Assembly: GCA_947484245.1 (NCBI GenBank) | Contig: CANKOT010000153.1 | Coordinates: 1-5,446, forward strand | DNA from: Comamonadaceae bacterium | GTDB taxonomy: Bacteria > Pseudomonadota > Gammaproteobacteria > Burkholderiales > Burkholderiaceae | DNA: 5,446 nucleotides | Reading direction: 5' to 3' | Shown: positions 1 to 5,446 of the stretch, in pieces | Numbering within the stretch: the first letter of the stretch is position 1 | How the letters are laid out: each line of letters starts with the position of its first letter | The notes under the pieces: generated by a model | Told to the model about the DNA's origin: nothing | The model's database searches: none | Seen by the model: the letters and a program-made list of their open reading frames with translations, nothing else | Program-made: the position numbers and the translations under genes

Positions 1-314
1 ACGAAGAAAATCAAAACTTCGTGCCTGAATCCTTCATGATGTTGTACGTCAAGCCGGGTCAGTACAAGCCCAGTTTGCCGCGCAGTGAATTAACGCAGCG
101 CTATGAGTTGTGTGAGGACATGGCCAACATGTTGATGGACACTGTCAGCTCACAGCAGTTTCAGCTTGGCATTGCAGAAAATGATGCCCTTGAAAAATGT
201 TGGCAGGGCTTGATCGCTGAGCCCTCTATGGTCAATCCTGAGGAGGCTTTTTGGGTGGTTTGCCGATTGGCTGAACTTTTGTCTTGGCCCATCCCTGAAT
301 CGCATTGGGATTAG
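1..314 (+). CDS. Small uncharacterised protein, 3' part only (5' end outside window)
   Basis: The reading frame is open from the first bases of the window to a TAG at 312-314. A GTG at position 21 could be called as a start, but the frame continues upstream through Glu-Glu-Asn-Gln-Asn-Phe, no ribosome binding site precedes the GTG, and this codon is more likely an internal valine. The true start is then to the left of the window. The visible part is about 100 residues, soluble, with no signal peptide or membrane segment. Recognisable stretches are a Phe-Met-Met-Leu-Tyr-Val/Pro-Gly segment, an Arg-Tyr-Glu-Leu-Cys-Glu-Asp-Met segment and a C-terminal Trp-Val-Val-Cys-Arg-Leu-Ala-Glu-Leu-Leu segment. 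From memory this resembles a short protein common in Comamonadaceae genomes, sometimes labelled 'ATPase with chaperone activity'. It has no Walker motif, so that label should not be read as a function. It converges on the minus-strand operon, and its stop codon overlaps the stop of the dehydrogenase gene. Confidence 0.7.
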   Translation, partial: EENQNFVPESFMMLYVKPGQYKPSLPRSELTQRYELCEDMANMLMDTVSSQQFQLGIAENDALEKCWQGLIAEPSMVNPEEAFWVVCRLAELLSWPIPESHWD

Positions 315-1462
315 TTCGAAATTAGCACTTCTCTGCCAGATTCGGCAGACTCTATGGCGGCCTGGCAAATTCGCAAGTTCTCTAGGCCCCAATGGCCGCT
401 GTGCCAGTGCGAGCCCTTTCCACGCCAAGTTTGTTCGAGCTCTGCCAAGACCAAGTCTCTTGGGCTTTGATGCAATGGCAAGTGAATTTCAGTTTGCCCC
501 GACGCATTGCAAACCATCAAGCCGTGAGGGGTTTGCCGAATATCGCCCTGACTGCCACTGACCACAGTCAGTCCAAAATGGGGCTGATAGGGCGCTTCAG
601 CCGGAATGGCGCCAAGGGCCCGTTTTTGCTTTGCTGCCAGTTCTTGCTCAGCCGACTGGGGTGCTTGATTGGCGGTGTACCACTGGCGAGAATCTGGAAA
701 TTGCTCATACCCCCACTCTGAAATATGCTGCGTTAAGTCCATGCTAGACATGCCACCATAACCGTTGTAAATGGCCGTTGCGGCTGCACCATTTTCAAAA
801 TCCAAATAAATGGCATGGGCTCCCATGGTGTTTCGTTTGGGATCGGTGTTAAAAAGTTTGGCCTTCACGGTCTTGACAGGTGAATGACACAAGGCACGCA
901 AAATATCAATTTGGTGTGCACCTTGACGGAACAACACGCCTCCGCCCAATTTTGAATCTAACTCTTCCGGTCTTCGTGGCCGATATACCCAGTCAGTGAA
1001 ACACCAGTTATTGACCATGGACACAGTGCCTATTTCGCCACGCTCAATGATTTGTTTCATGGCCTGTACAGGTGCATCAAAACTGTGTGAATGACCCACA
1101 GTCAAGTGCCGATGGCATTGGTGTGAGGCTTGCACCATGGCGATGCCTTCTGCAACATTGCTGGCCATGGGTTTCTCAACCAAGACATGCCAGCCGTTTT
1201 CTAAACAGGCGATGGCTTGTTGTGAATGCAATGGGGTAGGCGTGGCCAGGTAGACGCCATCGATTTGGGAGACTGTTTTGAGCTCCGATAATTCCTCAAA
1301 AACAGGAACGCCTAAACCTTGGGCAGCTTTTTGAACTTCGGGATGCGGCTCGACCACAGCCACCAACTGGAAGGATGAATTGGCCTGAATGGCTGGAATG
1401 AATGCCTGCGCAGCTGCGCCAAATCCAACGACGGCAATTTGAAGAGGCTTGTCTATGGCCAC
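311..1462 (-). CDS. Gfo/Idh/MocA-family NAD(P)-dependent oxidoreductase, possible dihydrodiol dehydrogenase
   Basis: A 383-residue cytoplasmic dehydrogenase, full length for the family. The N-terminal Rossmann domain opens with the nucleotide-binding glycine motif IAVVGFGAAA (residues 9-18), followed by the acidic end of strand 2 (VVEPH, 36-40), the ATPTPLH segment (73-79) and the family-defining Glu-Lys-Pro at 96-98, whose lysine is the usual catalytic residue. The C-terminal domain carries the GGGVLFRQGAHQID motif (173-186), with His183 and Asp186 in the usual active-site positions. The late FGLTVVSGSQGDIRQ region (296-310) recalls dihydrodiol dehydrogenases of phthalate pathways (OphB/Pht4), which belong to this family; that comparison is from memory. 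In this operon the proposed role is oxidation of a cis-dihydrodiol made by the Rieske enzyme, but a sugar or cyclitol substrate cannot be excluded. The chosen start is a GTG with no strong Shine-Dalgarno; an in-frame TAG lies one codon upstream (1466-1468), so the reading frame cannot extend further. It is the last gene of the operon, 18 bases after the binding protein. Confidence 0.9.
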   Translation of the reverse strand: MAIDKPLQIAVVGFGAAAQAFIPAIQANSSFQLVAVVEPHPEVQKAAQGLGVPVFEELSELKTVSQIDGVYLATPTPLHSQQAIACLENGWHVLVEKPMASNVAEGIAMVQASHQCHRHLTVGHSHSFDAPVQAMKQIIERGEIGTVSMVNNWCFTDWVYRPRRPEELDSKLGGGVLFRQGAHQIDILRALCHSPVKTVKAKLFNTDPKRNTMGAHAIYLDFENGAAATAIYNGYGGMSSMDLTQHISEWGYEQFPDSRQWYTANQAPQSAEQELAAKQKRALGAIPAEAPYQPHFGLTVVSGSQGDIRQTPHGLMVCNASGQTEIHLPLHQSPRDLVLAELEQTWRGKGSHWHSGHWGLENLRICQAAIESAESGREVLISN

Positions 1463-1465
1463 GGC

Positions 1466-1480
1466 CTAGGTTGTCCGCAT
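1466..1480 (-). other. Five-codon start-stop element ahead of the dehydrogenase start
   Basis: Directly after the TAA of the binding-protein gene (TAAATG), an ATG opens a frame of Met-Arg-Thr-Thr followed by TAG. The frame is the same as that of the dehydrogenase, whose GTG start lies one codon after the TAG. It may be a chance start-stop, a coupling element for re-initiation, or the trace of an original ATG start separated from the gene by a nonsense change. Confidence 0.4.
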
Positions 1481-2536
1481 TTATTTGGTCTTTTTAATGA
1501 CGTTTTCTTCAAACATCTTGAACCACTTGGCTTGTTGGTCTAAAGCCATGCCGGGGTCGATGAAATTGAGAGGCACCTTGGGAAAGGGCAACTCGTATTT
1601 TTTGCTGGCTGGCACAAACTTCAAATCATGAAGTTGCTTTTGACCTTCGCTGAGCATGTAGTCATAGAACAAAAGTGCAGCGTGCGGATTGGGCGATTTT
1701 TTCAGCATGGCGATGGTGCTGGGTTGTGCCATCAAGGGTTGCAAAGCCAATCCTTCAACAGGCGCACCCTTTTGTTTCAATTGCTCAGGGTTCCAGCTGT
1801 AGACAGTGAGTGCCAAGGGAACTTCACCCGAAGACACCATCATGGTTAACAGCGAATGACCTTTTCGGTTGGAAATGCCATTGGTGCCGGCAATGTTCGA
1901 GAACAATTTTTGTCCTTCGTCTTCACCCATTTTGGCCATCAAGGCACCAAACCATGCGTGGTTGTTGCCCTCAATCCCTAGTTGACCTTTCCATTTGGGG
2001 TCAAGTAAATCTTTGTAAGTTTTGGGCAGGTCTTCTTTCTTAATTTTTTCAGTGTTGTAAGCCGCCGTCCAAATGTCAATGGTGATACCTACCCATTGTT
2101 TGTGAGACGGTATAGCCTGTGCTAACAAATCAGCTTGATAGGGCGAATACACATCTTGCAGCAGTTTTTCTCTGAACGCAGCTTCATTTTCTGGCGCATT
2201 GTTTTGAACAATGTCGACATCAAACTTATTGCCCCGATTTTCACTGGTGACGCGCTGCAGGACGGCTTCAGAACCTGCGCGCCAAGATTTGATTTTGATG
2301 CCGTACTTCTTACCGAAATCATTCATGATGTTGGTCAGAGCTGGGTACACGTGATAGACCACCAAACTGCCTTCTTTTTTGGCGCCTTCAATGAGTCGGG
2401 CGGTTCGGTCAGCGCCTTGGTAGTTTGCCAGCTCTTGAATGGAAAGGGGCTTGCTTGCGTCCACTGTTTGGGCTTGTGCAAGGCCACACGTGATTGCCAA
2501 ACAAACGGTGCTCAAAAGGGTATTGAAGGTGCGCAT
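1481..2536 (-). CDS. Periplasmic extracellular solute-binding protein of an ABC transporter (Fe(III)-type fold family)
   Basis: A 351-residue secreted binding protein. The start at 2536 is chosen because an AGGAA sits 7 bases upstream and the protein then opens with a clean Sec signal peptide: Met-Arg, a hydrophobic core (about residues 7-19) and an Ala-Gln-Ala cleavage site near residue 22. A longer frame from an ATG at 2575 would add 13 residues in front of the signal and has no ribosome binding site. No good lipobox is seen, so the mature protein is probably soluble in the periplasm. The mature part has the two-lobe layout of the AfuA/FbpA-like cluster: LVVYHVYPALT after an EGAKKEG segment (about 50-70), FDVDIVQN in lobe 1, and a hinge segment LPKTYKDLLDPKWKGQLGI (about 170-188). 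There is no adjacent Tyr-Tyr pair of the kind that binds iron in FbpA, so iron uptake is not supported. Its place between catabolic enzymes suggests an aromatic or other organic acid ligand (inference). No permease or ATPase gene accompanies it here. Confidence 0.9.
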   Translation of the reverse strand: MRTFNTLLSTVCLAITCGLAQAQTVDASKPLSIQELANYQGADRTARLIEGAKKEGSLVVYHVYPALTNIMNDFGKKYGIKIKSWRAGSEAVLQRVTSENRGNKFDVDIVQNNAPENEAAFREKLLQDVYSPYQADLLAQAIPSHKQWVGITIDIWTAAYNTEKIKKEDLPKTYKDLLDPKWKGQLGIEGNNHAWFGALMAKMGEDEGQKLFSNIAGTNGISNRKGHSLLTMMVSSGEVPLALTVYSWNPEQLKQKGAPVEGLALQPLMAQPSTIAMLKKSPNPHAALLFYDYMLSEGQKQLHDLKFVPASKKYELPFPKVPLNFIDPGMALDQQAKWFKMFEENVIKKTK

Positions 2537-2543
2537 CGGATGG

Positions 2544-2548
2544 TTCCT
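2544..2548 (-). promoter_or_regulatory. Ribosome binding site deciding the binding-protein start
   Basis: The minus strand reads AGGAA, 7 bases before the ATG at 2534-2536. It selects this ATG, which begins directly with the signal peptide, over the in-frame ATG at 2573-2575, which is preceded only by a run of T residues. Confidence 0.75.
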
Positions 2549-2596
2549 ATTCGGAGTTGCAAAGTCAATTAGCATGAAAAAAAATCGGGTGGGTTA

Positions 2597-3301
2597 TCAG
2601 GATGCCATATTTCGAATGGCACGTCTTCTCAAATATTCAAAATTAATGACATATTGCTCAGGCCTTGTAATATCGTGGTGCAACTTGTGAACTTGCTCGG
2701 ACGTGAACTTTTCACCGATGCCACCAGCCGCCATGGTGGCCAGCTGTATTTGGCAGGCATTGTCTAGCATGATGGCCAAGATGGTGGCCTCTTCTACATT
2801 CTGACCCACAATGGCGGCGCCATGGTTACGCATCAGAACGGCTTTACAGGAACCCAATGCTTTGGCCACACCTCGGCCGAGATCTTGCGTGCGAATGAGG
2901 TCAATGGCTTCATTGAAATAAGGCAGACCATCTGCAAAGGCAACCGCAGGTTGGCTGATGGGTTCTAAAGCCTGACTGGTTGCAGACAGCGCAACGGCAT
3001 AGGTGGGGTGCGTGTGAATCACACTGTTCACTTCTGGCCGAGCTTTGTAAATTTCGGAGTGAATGTAAACCTCACTGTGCTTGCGGCCACCACCGCCCAC
3101 TTTTTCGCCTTCGAGGTTGCACAGCACAATGTTTTCAAGTGTGATTTCATCAAACCCATAACTGTGGGGCTTCATGATGAAGTGAGTGGGGTTGTCGGGT
3201 AAGCGAATGGAGACGTGGCCGCGGGTTAGGTCGCCTTGACCCGCATTTTCCAAAATATGGCCTGCGTCGATCAGTCTTTGTTTGAGCTCATTGGTTTGCA
3301 T
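2597..3301 (-). CDS. Class II aldolase/adducin-family protein, possible aromatic-acid decarboxylase
   Basis: A 234-residue cytoplasmic, metal-dependent enzyme of the class II aldolase/adducin fold, of normal length. Visible family features, in order: GHVSIR (28-33), matching the phosphate/substrate loop that reads GN(I/V)S in sugar-phosphate aldolases; Ser76-Glu77, equivalent to the catalytic glutamate of fuculose-phosphate aldolase; the zinc ligands His96 and His98 in HTHPTY (96-101); and the third zinc ligand His160 in RNHGAAIVG (158-166). Known members include L-fuculose-1-phosphate aldolase, ribulose-5-phosphate 4-epimerase and decarboxylases such as the 3,4-dihydroxyphthalate decarboxylase PhtC. 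Its position directly behind a Rieske oxygenase favours the decarboxylase role; this is inference from context, and an aldol-cleavage role on a ring-fission product remains possible. The ATG follows the oxygenase stop codon by only 5 bases and has no strong Shine-Dalgarno (AAGTAAG at best), so translation is probably coupled to the oxygenase. It ends with TGA at 2597-2599. Confidence 0.9.
   Translation of the reverse strand: MQTNELKQRLIDAGHILENAGQGDLTRGHVSIRLPDNPTHFIMKPHSYGFDEITLENIVLCNLEGEKVGGGGRKHSEVYIHSEIYKARPEVNSVIHTHPTYAVALSATSQALEPISQPAVAFADGLPYFNEAIDLIRTQDLGRGVAKALGSCKAVLMRNHGAAIVGQNVEEATILAIMLDNACQIQLATMAAGGIGEKFTSEQVHKLHHDITRPEQYVINFEYLRRRAIRNMAS
2603..2621 (-). repeat. Inverted repeat over the 3' end of the class II aldolase gene
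   Basis: TGCCAT at 2603-2608 and ATGGCA at 2616-2621 form a perfect 6-base-pair stem with a 7-base loop, just inside the end of the coding region. Read on the minus strand, eight T residues follow at 2584-2577, but 18 bases beyond the stem, so it is not a canonical intrinsic terminator. It could weaken read-through or act as a processing or stability element between enzyme and binding-protein parts of the transcript; chance is also possible. Confidence 0.3.
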
Positions 3302-3306
3302 GGTAC

Positions 3307-4566
3307 TTACTTGGCTGTGTGGAGGTGAGGTTCAAACAACTCCGACAAGTCGTTGGCGATGGGAGAATACTTGGCGTGCGTACGCATCATGAAGCTGGTG
3401 AAGCCATCGCTGTTGTGATGTTTCTTTTTCTCATTGGGCAGGTCAATGCGTTCATTGCGAGCGCTGTCGCGCAAGATGCCCATCGGATCGATGCCAGCTT
3501 TCACCTTTTGCATTTCTCGTTTCAGCAGGCGGCGGTACATCACAACGCCTTTGTCTGTAGCGCCCAAATTTTCCAAAGAACGATCTGCAATGACCCCTTG
3601 AGAAATCCAGGCCATCATGTCTTGCCCATCCACGTTGTCAACGATGAACTCTCCCTTGTCATCCATAAAGGGAACCTCGTAGGTATGAACTTTTTCGAGA
3701 AGATGCCTGGGCACTGTCACACCTTGGGGCGGCACATAAGCGTTGAACCAAAGGTGCATGGTGTGCGTATCGTCTACGGGCACACGCATTTGGAATGAGT
3801 AATAGCGTGACTTCTCATCGCCATTGCCCACAGCCAGCATGTTTGGAAACACAATAGGGTGTCCTACTTTCCAGTCGTCGCCATCTTCTGAATGGCCTTC
3901 TAACAGCCGGTGCTTGGTCATGCCATATTCAAACTCTTTGAAATCAATTTTCAAGTGGCGTGTGCTGATGGCGACTTTGACACCTTCTTGCTCTTTTAAA
4001 AACTCATAGTGGTGGCCATGCAGCCATTCGGTGTGCACCGGGTCAAGTGAGTTTTCCATGATCTGCAGCCAATTGATTGGCAGGATGGTTCGCCCCATGA
4101 TGCGAATCGTGCCTTGCGCCACAAAACCATCCCAACGCGGCAGAAGCGGCTGAGGTTGCGGACCCATGTAGGCAAACAGCATGCCGCCCATTTCTTGGAC
4201 TGGGTAGGCATCGGTGCTGACCTTGTCTCTGAATGCGCACTTGTCTTGCTCATTGGGTTGGTGAATGCACTTGCCTTGCGCGTTGTACTCCCAGCCGTGA
4301 TACGGGCAGCGAATGCCATTTTCGGTGGGGATGCCATGCGCAAAAGAGGCGCGGCGGTGAGGACACTGCTCGGCAATTAATCCCAGGCGTCCTTGGCGGT
4401 CTTTGAAAATGACCAAATCTTCGCCGAGCAATCTGACTCGCTTGGTCCATTTGCTCTCAAGATCGACGGCCGCGCCAATCGGTTGCCAATAGCGTCGCAT
4501 GAGTTCGCCCATGGGCGTTCCTCGGCCAACTTCGGTCAGCAATTTATTCTGTTTGACGCTTTCCAT
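3307..4566 (-). CDS. Rieske [2Fe-2S] aromatic-ring-hydroxylating oxygenase, alpha subunit, phthalate-dioxygenase-like
   Basis: A 419-residue terminal oxygenase subunit, full length for the phthalate dioxygenase type, which works without a beta subunit. The N-terminus has the characteristic GTPMGELMRRYWQP (16-29). The Rieske centre is intact: Cys68-Pro-His70, then Cys87-Pro-Tyr-His90, with 16 residues between the halves. The C-terminal catalytic domain carries NSLDPVHTEWLH (172-183), giving the mononuclear-iron ligands His178 and His183 and the bridging Asp175. Asp316 in GQDMMAWISQG (314-324) is the likely third iron ligand. The following DRSLENLGATDKGV (328-341) is also typical of the phthalate/vanillate group. 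It would insert oxygen into, or O-demethylate, an aromatic carboxylic acid, taking electrons from a separate FMN/[2Fe-2S] reductase that is not in this window. The substrate is not determined by these motifs; phthalate-type acids are an inference. The ATG has a good ribosome binding site and lies 29 bases behind the UbiD-family gene. Confidence 0.95.
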   Translation of the reverse strand: MESVKQNKLLTEVGRGTPMGELMRRYWQPIGAAVDLESKWTKRVRLLGEDLVIFKDRQGRLGLIAEQCPHRRASFAHGIPTENGIRCPYHGWEYNAQGKCIHQPNEQDKCAFRDKVSTDAYPVQEMGGMLFAYMGPQPQPLLPRWDGFVAQGTIRIMGRTILPINWLQIMENSLDPVHTEWLHGHHYEFLKEQEGVKVAISTRHLKIDFKEFEYGMTKHRLLEGHSEDGDDWKVGHPIVFPNMLAVGNGDEKSRYYSFQMRVPVDDTHTMHLWFNAYVPPQGVTVPRHLLEKVHTYEVPFMDDKGEFIVDNVDGQDMMAWISQGVIADRSLENLGATDKGVVMYRRLLKREMQKVKAGIDPMGILRDSARNERIDLPNEKKKHHNSDGFTSFMMRTHAKYSPIANDLSELFEPHLHTAK

Positions 4567-4572
4567 TTGAAA

Positions 4573-4577
4573 CCTTT
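4573..4577 (-). promoter_or_regulatory. Ribosome binding site of the Rieske oxygenase gene
   Basis: The minus strand reads AAAGG, 6 bases before the ATG at 4564-4566, inside the 29-base gap after the UbiD-family stop codon. The gap is too short for an independent promoter plus leader, which supports co-transcription of the two genes. Confidence 0.65.
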
Positions 4578-4595
4578 AAAAATTGCGTTGGACTC

Positions 4596-5446
4596 TTATT
4601 TTTTGAGACTGGTTTTCTTGCCCTTGGCAGCGACTTTGGATTTGCTCTTTGCAAGCAGCGATTTACGTCCCTCGTCTGCCATCACATGCTTAATTTCGGT
4701 GTTCATGGCGACATCTTTCCGACGCATTTTCGCAATTTCTTCACCCGTCACAAAGTAATCGCCCTTGACCGCGCGCTGTGCCATTTGCTCGTTACGCTCG
4801 CTCCAATCACCCAGAGAATAACCAAACCAAGGTGATTCTGGTTTTAATGGGGGCAAACCCAACTCTTCCCAAATGGCCTTTGCGTTCTCCATGAATTCTT
4901 TTTTCGGCAGTGCAATCGGCGGAAAATTATCTTTCAGGGTTGCATCAATCAGCAAGGAGGAGTCCATGCCCTTGTTTCGAGGACTGCGAGGCCCGTGGCC
5001 AGGGTCGCGGTTTTGCAGCACTTGCAAATCGAGTGCAAAGTTGGCCCGATAACTCATGGCCCAAAGCAGGGCGTCGGCATTGTCGGGGTCAATGTCATCG
5101 TTCACTGCGATGACCATTTTGCCGCCAGAACGCAACAAGGAGGCGGCGCCATACAAAGCACGCCAAACCTCGGTTTGCGGCATCTTTCGATCGACCACAA
5201 TGGAGATCACCTTGCGCAAGTTGGTCAGCGGTTCGTGCATGACCACTTTTTTCACACCCTTGATGCCCATGGCTTTGCTCAAATGGTTCAAGAAGACGGG
5301 TTCTAAGGCAACCCGTTTAATGAGGCTCGACTCTGAAGGGGTGACTTGAGAAATGATGGAGGTCAAAATGGCGTCTTTGCGGCGCGTAATGGCCGTGACT
5401 TCCATGTAGGCATTGAACTCTTGCAAATTCACATGACCATGAGACT
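4596..5446 (-). CDS. UbiD-family (prenylated-FMN) decarboxylase, C-terminal part, cut by the window edge
   Basis: The frame runs off the right edge, so only about 283 C-terminal residues of a protein usually near 450-500 are visible. A GTG at 5430-5432 is in frame but continues a UbiD-like upstream sequence (Ser-His-Gly-His), so it is an internal valine and not the start. UbiD features seen: VTAITRRKDAIL about ten residues into the fragment; EVWRALYGAA; the strongly conserved VNDDIDPDNADALLWAMS stretch; and the late MDSSLLIDAT segment. UbiD enzymes reversibly (de)carboxylate aromatic or alpha,beta-unsaturated acids using prenylated FMN made by a UbiX partner, which is absent here. The catalytic Glu pair (EGPFGE-like in Fdc1) would lie just beyond the edge and could not be checked. 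The C-terminus ends in an unusual lysine-rich tail. As the most upstream operon gene seen, next to a Rieske oxygenase, it probably acts on a carboxylated aromatic rather than in ubiquinone synthesis (inference). Confidence 0.9.
   Translation of the reverse strand, partial: SHGHVNLQEFNAYMEVTAITRRKDAILTSIISQVTPSESSLIKRVALEPVFLNHLSKAMGIKGVKKVVMHEPLTNLRKVISIVVDRKMPQTEVWRALYGAASLLRSGGKMVIAVNDDIDPDNADALLWAMSYRANFALDLQVLQNRDPGHGPRSPRNKGMDSSLLIDATLKDNFPPIALPKKEFMENAKAIWEELGLPPLKPESPWFGYSLGDWSERNEQMAQRAVKGDYFVTGEEIAKMRRKDVAMNTEIKHVMADEGRKSLLAKSKSKVAAKGKKTSLKK

Noticed and set aside
291..311. Bulged inverted repeat ATCCC-AAT/ATT-GGGAT at the 3' ends of the convergent genes, considered as a bidirectional terminator
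   Set aside because: There is no T-run on either side and the stem contains a two-base bulge, so it does not meet the criteria for an intrinsic terminator.
332..349. Inverted repeat TCTGCC/GGCAGA with a 6-base loop, just after the small plus-strand gene, considered as its terminator
   Set aside because: No T-run follows on the plus strand, and it lies inside the dehydrogenase coding region; the stem is short enough to be chance.
392..721. Plus-strand open frame of 109 codons
   Set aside because: It is antisense to the dehydrogenase gene, whose family motifs are intact, and its translation shows no recognisable domain.
2521..2596. Possible promoter for the binding-protein gene (TTGACT on the minus strand, about 20 bases before its ribosome binding site)
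   Set aside because: At 17-base spacing the -10 position would fall on AACCAT, which is a poor match and overlaps the ribosome binding site, leaving no leader.
3319..3798. Plus-strand open frame of 159 codons
   Set aside because: It lies wholly antisense to the Rieske oxygenase gene and shows no domain or convincing start signal.
3996..4376. Minus-strand open frame of 126 codons
   Set aside because: It is an alternative frame of the Rieske oxygenase, which carries all the conserved residues in the main frame across this stretch.
5430..5432. GTG as the start of the UbiD-family gene
   Set aside because: A start here would give half a UbiD protein without its N-terminal and flavin-binding parts, the frame stays open to the window edge, and no ribosome binding site precedes it.

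Overview
The window looks like a piece of a betaproteobacterial chromosome, most likely Burkholderiales and perhaps a Comamonadaceae freshwater lineage such as Limnohabitans. This rests on protein flavour (a small protein resembling a Comamonadaceae family, a phthalate-dioxygenase-type Rieske oxygenase, a periplasmic binding protein with a typical signal peptide) and a base composition near 50% GC by eye. No marker gene fixes the taxon. The DNA is almost entirely coding: there is no gap over 300 bases, and no RNA gene, CRISPR array, insertion sequence or phage gene was seen.

Layout. At the left edge is the 3' end of a small plus-strand gene (1-314). Everything else is on the minus strand and is read from right to left: the C-terminal part of a UbiD-family decarboxylase (4596-5446, cut by the right edge), a Rieske aromatic-ring-hydroxylating oxygenase alpha subunit (3307-4566), a class II aldolase/adducin-family protein (2597-3301), a secreted periplasmic solute-binding protein (1481-2536) and a Gfo/Idh/MocA-family dehydrogenase (311-1462). 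The gaps are 29, 5, 60 and 18 bases, so the five genes look like one operon. It ends tail-to-tail against the small plus-strand gene, with overlapping stop codons.

How the genes may work together (inference). The gene types are those expected for catabolism of an aromatic carboxylic acid, by analogy with phthalate degradation. A binding protein captures the substrate. A Rieske oxygenase hydroxylates the ring. A Gfo/Idh/MocA enzyme, the family of the phthalate dihydrodiol dehydrogenases, rearomatises the cis-dihydrodiol. A decarboxylase then removes a carboxyl group. Two genes could do that last step, the UbiD protein and the class II aldolase relative (the fold of 3,4-dihydroxyphthalate decarboxylase), which suggests either a substrate with two removable carboxyls or a pathway different from the textbook ones. 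The oxygenase reductase, the transporter membrane subunits, a UbiX flavin prenyltransferase and a regulator are all absent from the window.
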